A DNA stretch of 64,000 nt from an uncultured Oscillospiraceae bacterium. Lineage in GTDB: Bacteria > Bacillota > Clostridia > Oscillospirales > Oscillospiraceae. Position numbers and translations under genes: made by a program. Location of the stretch: NCBI GenBank assembly GCA_947632155.1, contig CANROF010000003.1, positions 1-64,000 on the forward strand, written 5' to 3'. The notes below the pieces were generated by a model, which worked only from the letters and a program-made list of their open reading frames with translations, searched no databases and had not been told where the DNA came from. Positions 53,437 through 61,938 of this stretch are shown piece by piece (position 1 is the stretch's first letter; each line of letters opens with the position of its first letter).

Positions 53437-54219
53437 ATGAGCGTACTTGAAGTAAATGATGTTTCCATCCGCTATCTCACCGGGGACTTCAAGGACATCG
53501 GCCTGAAGGAATACGTGATGCGCAAGCTCACGCGCAACTACCGTGTCACGGAGTTCTGGGCGGACCGGCATATCTCGTTCAAGCTGGAAAAGGGCGAGAT
53601 GCTGGGCATCATCGGGTCCAACGGGGCGGGGAAGTCCACACTTTTGAAGGTCGTGTCCGGCATCATGGAGCCCACGGAGGGGTGGGTAAAGCGGAAAGGG
53701 AACATCGCGGCGCTGCTGGAGCTTGCCAGCGGCTTTGACGGAGAGTTGAACGTCAAGGAGAACGCCTACCTGCGCGGGGCGATGCTGGGGTACACCCGGA
53801 AATTCATGGATGAGACTTACGGCCGAATCATCGAATTCGCGGAGCTCCAGGATTTCCAGGACCGGCCCTTCAAGCAGCTCTCTTCGGGCATGAAATCCCG
53901 GCTTGCCTTCTCCATCGCGTCCCTCGTCCAGCCGGACATCCTCATTTTAGATGAGGTCCTTTCCGTCGGCGACGGCGCCTTCCGCAAAAAGAGTGAGGAG
54001 AAGATGCGGGAGATCATCGCCGGCGGGGCCACGACGATCTTGGTTTCCCACGCATTGAGCCAGGTCCAGGAGCTGTGTACCAAGGTCCTGTGGCTGGAAA
54101 AGGGCAATCAGATCGCCTTTGGGGATACGGACATCATATGCGGCTTCTACCAGCAGTATTTGGACAGGAAGATCGCGCTGGACCAGGCCAAAACGGAGCT
54201 GGAGCGAGGGACGGAATGA
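53437..54219 (+). CDS. ABC-2 polysaccharide export ATPase (TagH/Wzt type)
   Basis: This 260-residue ATPase has Walker A IIGSNGAGKSTLLKV, the export-type IAALLELASGFDGELNVKENAYLRG, signature QLSSGMKSRLAFS, Walker B ILILDEVLSVGD and H-loop LVSHALSQV. The C-terminus is short, so it lacks the glycan-binding domain of long Wzt proteins. The ATG at 53437 has CGGAGGGG upstream; an earlier GTG at 53422 overlaps the permease stop and is less likely. Base composition returns to the GC-rich norm here. Confidence 0.93.
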   Translation: MSVLEVNDVSIRYLTGDFKDIGLKEYVMRKLTRNYRVTEFWADRHISFKLEKGEMLGIIGSNGAGKSTLLKVVSGIMEPTEGWVKRKGNIAALLELASGFDGELNVKENAYLRGAMLGYTRKFMDETYGRIIEFAELQDFQDRPFKQLSSGMKSRLAFSIASLVQPDILILDEVLSVGDGAFRKKSEEKMREIIAGGATTILVSHALSQVQELCTKVLWLEKGNQIAFGDTDIICGFYQQYLDRKIALDQAKTELERGTE

Positions 54220-54265
54220 CTTGACCCGGCGGGCGGCTCCGGTGGGGGAAGGAGGGAAAAGAATC

Positions 54266-54991
54266 ATGGAAAAGCACGGAATACGCGAAAAGATCTTCAC
54301 GGTCGTCCTCTGGCCGAACAAGCGGAACAAGCTGAGCGTTTCCTACGACGTGCTCATGGTCGCCGTGATCGTCGTCGGAACGATTCCCATGGCCTTCAAG
54401 GAGACGCTGCCGTGGTTTCGGCCAGTGGACATCGCGTGCGTCACGGTGTTCGTAGTGGATTACATACTGCGGTTGTCTACGGCGGACTATAAATTCCACC
54501 AAAAGGGACTGCGGCCTTTTTTGCGGTACCCGTTTTCACCGATGGCCGTGATCGACCTCATCTCCATCATCCCGTCTCTGCCGGTTTTGAACAACGGGGT
54601 GTTTGGGGCGCAGCTTCTCAACGCCGTCCGGGTGCTGCGAGTGTTCCGCATCTTCCGCGCCGCCCGGTATTCAAAGAGCGTGCGGATCATCGCGGGGGTA
54701 TTCAAGAAGTCCAAGGAGCCGCTGCTGGCGGTGGGGACGCTGGCGGCGGTGTACGTGCTGGTATCCGCGCTGGTGATATACAACATCGAGCCGGATTCGT
54801 TCGTGACCTTTTTTGACGCGGTGTACTGGGCGACCGTCTCCCTGACGACCATGGGCTATGGGGACATCTACCCGGTGACCACCGCCGGGCGGGTGGTGAC
54901 CATGATCTCCTCCGTCTTCGGAATCGCCATCGTAGCCCTCCCCGCCGGTATCATCACAGCCGGGTATATGAGCGCGCTGAACGAACAGTGA
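54266..54991 (+). CDS. Voltage-gated-type potassium channel
   Basis: This 241-residue six-helix channel has a paddle-like S4 with regularly spaced arginines (NAVRVLRVFRIFRAARYSKSVR) and a selectivity filter TVSLTTMGYGDIYP between S5 and S6. It conducts potassium across the membrane. AAGGAGGGAAAAGAATC precedes the ATG. It follows the exporter ATPase by 46 bases; whether it belongs functionally to the glycan cluster is doubtful. Confidence 0.92.
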   Translation: MEKHGIREKIFTVVLWPNKRNKLSVSYDVLMVAVIVVGTIPMAFKETLPWFRPVDIACVTVFVVDYILRLSTADYKFHQKGLRPFLRYPFSPMAVIDLISIIPSLPVLNNGVFGAQLLNAVRVLRVFRIFRAARYSKSVRIIAGVFKKSKEPLLAVGTLAAVYVLVSALVIYNIEPDSFVTFFDAVYWATVSLTTMGYGDIYPVTTAGRVVTMISSVFGIAIVALPAGIITAGYMSALNEQ

Positions 54992-55117
54992 GCGCATTGC
55001 TCCAAAAAATGAATATATCGGGGCGTCCGGCGGCGCCGGAAACGGCGGGGGCGGGGGATTTTGTCTATTTTTTGCAAGATTGATACAATGATAATTCGTT
55101 TTTATTTGTATTGACCA

Positions 55118-55146
55118 TTGACAACGGCGCTTTAAAGGAATAAAAT
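55118..55146 (+). promoter_or_regulatory. Promoter of gdhA
   Basis: Perfect TTGACA (55118-55123), 17 bases, TAAAAT (55141-55146), 100 bases before gdhA. Confidence 0.8.
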
Positions 55147-55156
55147 GAAGACCGTA

Positions 55157-55211
55157 AACGGCAAGGGCGTCGCGGGCTTTTGCCCGCGTATGCCAAGGGC
55201 CGTTATTTTTT
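55157..55211 (+). terminator. Terminator-like hairpin in the gdhA leader
   Basis: AACGGC (55157-55162) pairs with GCCGTT (55199-55204) around inner GGC/GCC and GCGGGC/GCCCGC stems, followed by ATTTTTTG. It begins a few bases after the expected transcript start, so RNA made from the promoter at 55118 would meet a terminator before gdhA. This suggests attenuation or a short leader RNA. Confidence 0.6.
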
Positions 55212-55245
55212 GTGTTGAAATAATTTAATTTTGGAGGTTTCATAA

Positions 55246-56586
<1,341 letters not shown>

Positions 56587-56614
56587 ACTGTCTTTAAATC
56601 CAAAGTGAATATAC

Positions 56615-56654
56615 AAGGCCCCGCGTGGATCATGCAAAATCCACGCGGGGCCTT
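56615..56654. terminator. Terminator of gdhA
   Basis: A perfect 15-bp stem (AAGGCCCCGCGTGGA with TCCACGCGGGGCCTT) and a 10-base loop. Confidence 0.85.
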
Positions 56655-56679
56655 TGCGCAAAACAGGGGACGGCTTTGG

Positions 56680-57260
56680 GCAATGTCATTAAGTCAGCAG
56701 CCATAATGCTATGCAACAAAAAACCCGCCCCTACGAGGAAAAGGAATTGTTTCCGATAACCGCGAAATCGTTCATGTAGGGGCCGACGACCACATCGGCC
56801 CGTCAATCCGATTCGCGTCTGCTTTCCAGCAAACGGGATTCTCCTCCCATTCCCGCTGTACGGGCCGCTGCCCACAGCGGCCCATTTCCAGTTTTTCGCC
56901 GCGCCCCGTTGAACGGAGGGCGGGAGCGCAACGAAAGCGCGGGCCGATGTGGTCCGCCCGGGGGCACTTCCTTCGGTCGTCGGCCCCTACGGGGGCGTCG
57001 TGCGATTGATGGAAAACGGGTGGTGAATCGGAAAAATGGGCCGATGTGGTCATCGGCCCCTACGGGGGCGTGGTGCGATTGATGGGAATTGGGCGGTGAA
57101 TCGGGGGAATGGGCCGCTGTGGGCAGCGGCCCGTACAGCGGGATTGTGGGTTATCGCGTTGATTTGGGATTTTTAATAATTGCAACGTTCTTGATTGATT
57201 CGTAGGGGCGGGTTCCTCCCGCGTATGAGGCTCGGATTTTGCTTAACTTAATGACATTGC
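56680..57260. mobile_element. Non-coding mobile element (MITE-like), 581 bp
   Basis: The segment starts with GCAATGTCATTAAGT (56680-56694) and ends with its exact reverse complement (57246-57260). Both ends are flanked by GGCTTTGG (56672-56679 and 57261-57268), an 8-base target duplication. Nothing inside codes for a convincing protein. The interior holds several hairpin units, including the 27-bp inverted pair 56858-56884/57110-57136 shared with the region at 7.3 kb. It probably moves using a transposase encoded elsewhere. It sits 6 bases past the stop of the epimerase gene, which it has separated from its natural downstream sequence. Confidence 0.8.
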
Positions 57261-57273
57261 GGCTTTGGGGCCG

Positions 57274-58473
57274 TTATTTCAGGAGCTCGCCGGCGGTCCG
57301 GTCCACTATGGCCAGGCACCGGGGGAGGTGGAAGGGGCCCTTGAAGGTGCTGCCCTTGGTGGGGGGCTGGGTGGGCTTGCCGTCGCGGCGCAGATACCCG
57401 TACCACTCGCCGTACTCCGGGTCCGAAAAGTGGTCCTTGCAATAGTCGAGGCCGCGGTAGAACCAATCCAGATACTTTTCCTCCCCGGTATCGCGGTAGA
57501 GCATCAGGGAGGAGATCAGCAGCTCGTTGTGGGGCCACCAGAGCTTCATGTCGTGCTCGTAGGCCTCCTGGGGGAGGCCCTTGCAGTCGATGAAGTATTT
57601 GATACCGCCGTATTCCCGGTCCCAGCCGGCCTCCGCGGCCCAGTCGAACATCTGCGCGGCGCGCCTCACCAGCGCGTCGTCCCCCGTGCGCCTGGCGTGC
57701 TCCAGCAGGAACCAGACGGCCTCGATGTCGTGGCCGGGATTTACGGTCCGGCCCTCGGTGTAATAGAGCCGGGGCTCCCCCTCCGGGGACACGTTCTCCA
57801 GCGTGCAGCAGAGCTCCGGGCGGACATGATAGCGGAAGATCTCCTCCACGCACGTCCCGGCCCTCCCGTCATAGAGCTCCGCCCGCTCCGGGTCCACCCG
57901 GCGCATGATGCCGGAGAGGTTTAAGAAGATCATGGGCGGCCCGAAGGCCCGTCCCGACCTGGTGGAGGGCTCCGTCTTGGGGCCAAGCCCCGTGGGGTCC
58001 CGGCCGCCGCGGTAGAGCGTCCAGTACGTCTCATACGCCCGCCGGGCCCGCTCCAGGTGCTCCCGGCGGCCGGTGACGCCGTAGTATTCCGCGTTTGCCA
58101 TGGCGTAGAAGGACTCGGAGAAATAGTACCGCCGCTGGCGCAGAGGCCGGCCGTCCTCCGTGACCGTGAAGTACATACGTCCCCCGGCGGCCCGGTTGAA
58201 GCAGTACTTCTCCATGAAGTCAAGGCAGCTCTCCGCCGCCTCCAGCCACTCCCGCCGGACGCCGTACTGGGCGCACATATAGGAGAAGGTCCAGCCGCAG
58301 CGCCCCTGCATCCAGACGGACTTATCCGTGGAGTAGACGTCTCCCCGCCGGTCGAGGCAGGTGTACACGCCGCCGTGGACCCGGTCCATCCCGTGCTCCA
58401 GCCAGAAATCAAGACACCGCCGGAGCTCCGCCGCCGCCCAGTCCCGGGCGTCCATAAGCCGTTGTCTGTCCAA
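57274..58473 (-). CDS. AGE-family N-acylglucosamine 2-epimerase-like protein
   Basis: This protein of about 399 residues has the alpha/alpha-barrel AGE/RenBP fold: MDRVHGGVYTCLDRRGDV, KSVWMQGRCGWTFSYMC, YYFSESFYAMANAEYY, NPGHDIEAVWFLLEH, KLWWPHNE and the conserved His residues in these blocks. It probably interconverts N-acetylglucosamine and N-acetylmannosamine, feeding the Nag enzymes encoded divergently; other sugar isomerases share the fold. The start is uncertain. The TTG at 58473 has AAAAGGAG 8 bases away, the GTG at 58482 is too close to that site, and the ATG at 58455 is too far. Confidence 0.85.
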   Translation of the reverse strand: MDRQRLMDARDWAAAELRRCLDFWLEHGMDRVHGGVYTCLDRRGDVYSTDKSVWMQGRCGWTFSYMCAQYGVRREWLEAAESCLDFMEKYCFNRAAGGRMYFTVTEDGRPLRQRRYYFSESFYAMANAEYYGVTGRREHLERARRAYETYWTLYRGGRDPTGLGPKTEPSTRSGRAFGPPMIFLNLSGIMRRVDPERAELYDGRAGTCVEEIFRYHVRPELCCTLENVSPEGEPRLYYTEGRTVNPGHDIEAVWFLLEHARRTGDDALVRRAAQMFDWAAEAGWDREYGGIKYFIDCKGLPQEAYEHDMKLWWPHNELLISSLMLYRDTGEEKYLDWFYRGLDYCKDHFSDPEYGEWYGYLRRDGKPTQPPTKGSTFKGPFHLPRCLAIVDRTAGELLK

Positions 58474-58512
58474 AACTGTCACTCCTTTTAATATATAATA
58501 AACGGTGCCTAT

Positions 58513-58556
58513 ATCATACCACGTTTTGCCCGTCCGGCATTGATGGATTATCCAAT
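58513..58556 (-). promoter_or_regulatory. Epimerase promoter region with operator-like palindrome
   Basis: On the minus strand an extended -10 TGG-TATGAT (58521-58513) lies 40 bases before the start. Next to it ATTGATGGATTATCCAAT (58539-58556) is an imperfect palindrome around GGAT-T-ATCC, located between the divergent amino-sugar promoters. It could bind a regulator of both, but none is identified. Confidence 0.4.
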
Positions 58557-58592
58557 TTTTTATGCGAAATGTCGAAACCGGCCACTTTGGGC

Positions 58593-58620
58593 TTTGCTTT
58601 TCGGAAAAAAATGTTACAAT
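58593..58620 (+). promoter_or_regulatory. Promoter of the ROK-nagA-nagB operon
   Basis: TTTGCT (58593-58598), 16 bases, extended -10 TGT-TACAAT (to 58620), 46 bases before the ROK gene. Confidence 0.5.
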
Positions 58621-58666
58621 GGTATTACAAGTTTTATGAGCTTTCGCTTATAAGGAGGAAACCGCC

Positions 58667-60046
58667 ATGAGGCTTTACAATATCGAGGTGGAGAGCGGCA
58701 CGCCGCCGGAGCTGGACAGGGAGTTTACGCCCCTGGGGGCGTTTGCCCGGGCGTATCTTCGGGACGCCAAAAAGAGCGTGGGCCTGGCCGTGGAGCGCCC
58801 GGGCGGGCGTATGGCCGTGGAGCGGACCTTTATCCGCGGCACTCCCGGCTTTGAGGAGGCCGACCGGTACTATATCGGCCGGGTCGTCAAGACCATGCTC
58901 TGGATGAAGGGGGGCTTTCGAATCTACGTCTCCGGCGACCGGGGAATCTACGAGTACCTGAGGGCCGCCTACGCCCCCGGCGGGGAGCGGGACTTCGACA
59001 GGGATTTCATGGCCGGGGTCTACGAGCGTCCCTTTGAGGTGGTCTGGGCGGACGTGCTTCCGGAGAGCTCCGACAGCCCCAGGGCCCTGGGCGGCCATCT
59101 GGAGGGCTGCCGCATTGGCTTTGACGCCGGGGGCTCGGACCGGAAGGTCAGCGCCGTCATCGACGGCCGGACCGTCTACTCCGAGGAGGTGGTCTGGTAT
59201 CCCAAGCTCCACGCGGACCCCCAATACCACTACGACGGCATCGTCGCGGCCCTCAAGAGCGCCGCGTCCCATATGCCCAGGGTGGACGCGGTGGGCGTCA
59301 GCTCCGCCGGCGTGTTCATCGACGACCGGACCATGAGCGCGTCCCTCTTTCTGAAGGTCCCCAAGGCCGACCAGGAGAAATATGTCCGGGACATCTTCAT
59401 TCGGGCCATCACCGACACCTTCGGGGACATCCCGTACTGCGTCATCAACGACGGAGACGTCTCCGCCCTGGCCGGGGCCATGGCCCTGGGGGAGAGCGGC
59501 GTTTTGGGCATAGCCATGGGCACCAGCGAGGCCGCCGGCTTCGTGGACGGGGCGGGGCGGATCACCGGCTGGCTCAACGAGCTGGCCTTCGTCCCCGTGG
59601 ACGCCGCCCCCGGGGCCATGCGGGACGAGTGGAGCGGAGACATTGGCTGCGGCGTCAAGTATTTCTCCCAGGATGCCGTCATCAAGCTGGCCCCCCGGGC
59701 GGGCATTGCGCTTTCGGAGGAGCTGTCCCCCGCGGAAAAGCTCAAGGCCGTCCAAAAGCTCATGGAGGAGGACGACCCCCGGGCCGGGGCGGTGTACCGC
59801 TCCATCGGCGTGTACCTGGGCCACACGCTGGCCTATTACTACGGGCTTTACGCCTGCCGCCACGTGCTGCTTTTGGGCCGGGTGATGTCCGGAAAGGGCG
59901 GCGACCTTGTGTTGGAGACAGCCAAGAGGGTCTTGGCCACAGATCACCCGGAGCTGGCGGGGAAGCTTCTCCCCGCGCTCCCGGACGAAAAATTCCGCCG
60001 CGTGGGCCAGTCCATGGCCGCGGCAAGTCTTCCGGAAATCGGGTGA
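58667..60046 (+). CDS. ROK-family sugar kinase-like protein with extra N-terminal domain
   Basis: This 459-residue protein has an unusual N-terminal region (1-145) with no motif I recognise. An ASKHA/ROK-like domain follows, with the phosphate loop IGFDAGGSDRK (150-160), VGVSSAGVF, VINDGDVSALAGAMAL and the second phosphate loop GIAMGTSEAAGF. I infer an amino-sugar kinase, because nagA and nagB, which need phosphorylated substrate, follow directly. ROK proteins may also be regulators, but no helix-turn-helix is visible. AAGGAGGAAACCGCC precedes the ATG. Confidence 0.8.
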   Translation: MRLYNIEVESGTPPELDREFTPLGAFARAYLRDAKKSVGLAVERPGGRMAVERTFIRGTPGFEEADRYYIGRVVKTMLWMKGGFRIYVSGDRGIYEYLRAAYAPGGERDFDRDFMAGVYERPFEVVWADVLPESSDSPRALGGHLEGCRIGFDAGGSDRKVSAVIDGRTVYSEEVVWYPKLHADPQYHYDGIVAALKSAASHMPRVDAVGVSSAGVFIDDRTMSASLFLKVPKADQEKYVRDIFIRAITDTFGDIPYCVINDGDVSALAGAMALGESGVLGIAMGTSEAAGFVDGAGRITGWLNELAFVPVDAAPGAMRDEWSGDIGCGVKYFSQDAVIKLAPRAGIALSEELSPAEKLKAVQKLMEEDDPRAGAVYRSIGVYLGHTLAYYYGLYACRHVLLLGRVMSGKGGDLVLETAKRVLATDHPELAGKLLPALPDEKFRRVGQSMAAASLPEIG

Positions 60047-60051
60047 ACGGT

Positions 60052-61167
60052 ATGCTTATAAAAAACGCGAAGATATTCCTTGGACGCGGCTTTACCGCCG
60101 CCGACATACGCTTTTCCGATAAGATCGAGGAGATCGGCCGCCTGGAGGGGCCGGCGGATATGGACGCCGGCGGGGCTTACCTCATCCCCGGCCTTGTGGA
60201 CATCCACACCCACGGCGCGGTGGGGGAGGACTTCTCCGACGGCAAGCCGGAGGGGCTGCAGCCCATGGCGGACCACTACGCCCGCCACGGCGTCACCAGC
60301 TTCCTGGCCACCACCATGACGCTGCCGGAGCCCGTGCTGACCCGCGCCATGGGCGTTATCCGGGATTTTCGCCGGGAGCGCGGCGCCAAGTGCGCCGGAG
60401 TCCACCTGGAGGGCCCCTTTTTAAGCTACGCCAAGCGCGGGGCCCAGGCGGCGGAGAACCTGCACAAGCCCGACGCGGACATGCTCCGCCGCCTCAATGA
60501 CGCCTCCGGGGGCCTGGTGCGCATGGTCACCGTGGCCTGCGAGGAGGAGGGCGGCATCGACTTTATCCGGGAGGCCGCGAAGCTCTGCGCCGTCTCCCTG
60601 GGCCACACCACGGCCGATTACGACACGGCCATGGCGGCCTTTCAGGCCGGGGCCTCCCACGCCACCCATCTCTTTAACGGGATGCCGGCCTTCCTCCACC
60701 GGGCCCCGGGCGTCGTGGGCGCGGCGTTCGATTCCGGCGCCACCGTGGAGCTCATCTGCGACGGACTGCACATCCACCCCGCGGTCATCCGGGCCGTCCA
60801 CGCGCTCTTCGGGGAGCGGCTCGATCTCATCTCCGACTCCCTGCGCTGCGCGGGGATGCCGGACGGGAGCTACACCCTGGGCGGTCAGCCCATCGTGGTG
60901 AGGGACGGGCGGGCGACGCTCCTGGACGGCACGCTGGCGGGGTCGTGCATCACCGTCCACGACGCCATGAAAAACTGCGTCCGCTTCGGCATCCCCTTAG
61001 AGGATGCCGTTTACGCCGCCACGGCGGCCCCGGCCAGGGCCGCGGGCCTCAAAGCCGGAGTCATCGCCGGGGGCGCCCCGGCGGACCTGGTGCTGCTGGA
61101 CGATAAGCTCGATATTCGCGCCGTCTTTGTGGACGGTGCGCCGCAGAATACGGAGGTACAGCCATGA
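60052..61167 (+). CDS. nagA: N-acetylglucosamine-6-phosphate deacetylase
   Basis: This 371-residue amidohydrolase removes acetate from GlcNAc 6-phosphate. Motifs are LIPGLVDIHTHGAVGEDF (metal site), GVHLEGPFLSYAKRGAQ, VSLGHTTADYD, ASHATHLFNGMPAFLHR, ICDGLHIHPAV and ISDSLRCAGMPDG. The ATG at 60052 lies 5 bases after the ROK gene; the longer frame upstream is antisense-like and was rejected. The end overlaps nagB by ATGA. Confidence 0.95.
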   Translation: MLIKNAKIFLGRGFTAADIRFSDKIEEIGRLEGPADMDAGGAYLIPGLVDIHTHGAVGEDFSDGKPEGLQPMADHYARHGVTSFLATTMTLPEPVLTRAMGVIRDFRRERGAKCAGVHLEGPFLSYAKRGAQAAENLHKPDADMLRRLNDASGGLVRMVTVACEEEGGIDFIREAAKLCAVSLGHTTADYDTAMAAFQAGASHATHLFNGMPAFLHRAPGVVGAAFDSGATVELICDGLHIHPAVIRAVHALFGERLDLISDSLRCAGMPDGSYTLGGQPIVVRDGRATLLDGTLAGSCITVHDAMKNCVRFGIPLEDAVYAATAAPARAAGLKAGVIAGGAPADLVLLDDKLDIRAVFVDGAPQNTEVQP

Positions 61168-61892
61168 AGCTCGTAAGATGCGAAAGCTATGAGGATATGA
61201 GCGCCCGGGCCGCCGAGGCGATCGCCGGGACGGTGCGCTTAAAGCCGGACTGCGTCCTGGGCCTGGCCACCGGTTCCACCCCCCTGGGGCTCTACGAGGA
61301 GCTGGCAGCCCGGTATGAGGCGGGCGAGCTCAGCTTTGCCGCCGTGAGGACCGTGAATTTGGACGAGTATGTGGGCCTGGGCCCGGACCACCCCCAGAGC
61401 TACCGGTATTTCATGGACAAAAATCTATTCAGCCGCGTGGACATAGACCCGGCCAACACCCACCTGCCCGACGGCCTGGCCCCGGACCCGGATGCCGAGG
61501 CCGGACGGTACGAGGAGCTTTTGGAGGCCCTGGGCGGTGTGGATTTGCAGGTCCTGGGCCTGGGGCACAACGGCCACATCGGCTTCAACGAGCCGGACAG
61601 CGTCTTCCCGGTGCGGACACACCTGACGCGGCTTTCGGACAGCACCGTCCGTGCCAACGCCCGGTTTTTCACCTCCCCCCAGGAGGTCCCCCGCCGCGCC
61701 TTCACCATGGGGGTGGGCTCCATTATGCGCGCCCGCCGGATATTGCTGCTGGTCAGCGGCGGGAGCAAGGCGGAGATCCTCCGGGATGTCCTGACGGGGC
61801 AGGCCGACCCGCGCCTTCCCGCCTCGGCGCTTTTGCTGCACCGCCACGTGACGGTGATGGCCGACAGGGACGCGCTGCGGTGCCTCCCCTGA
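61164..61892 (+). CDS. nagB: Glucosamine-6-phosphate deaminase
   Basis: This 242-residue enzyme converts glucosamine 6-phosphate to fructose 6-phosphate and ammonia, the step that joins amino-sugar use to glycolysis. Motifs are LGLATGSTPLGLYEEL, VNLDEYVGLGPDHPQSYR, LGLGHNGHIGFNEPDS and FTMGVGSIM. Translation is coupled to nagA. Confidence 0.95.
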   Translation: MKLVRCESYEDMSARAAEAIAGTVRLKPDCVLGLATGSTPLGLYEELAARYEAGELSFAAVRTVNLDEYVGLGPDHPQSYRYFMDKNLFSRVDIDPANTHLPDGLAPDPDAEAGRYEELLEALGGVDLQVLGLGHNGHIGFNEPDSVFPVRTHLTRLSDSTVRANARFFTSPQEVPRRAFTMGVGSIMRARRILLLVSGGSKAEILRDVLTGQADPRLPASALLLHRHVTVMADRDALRCLP

Positions 61893-61938
61893 TCCTACGG
61901 CGATACCGCCCGGACCCTTTTTGGAAAGGACGTGACTT

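Noticed and set aside
54992..55117. Riboswitch or small RNA upstream of gdhA
   Set aside because: Only short GC palindromes and AT-rich sequence are visible before the promoter; no known aptamer pattern could be recognised by eye.
56655..57273. CRISPR array in the repeat-rich gap after gdhA
   Set aside because: The repeats are inverted hairpin units of uneven spacing, not direct repeats with regular spacers, and no cas gene is present in the window.
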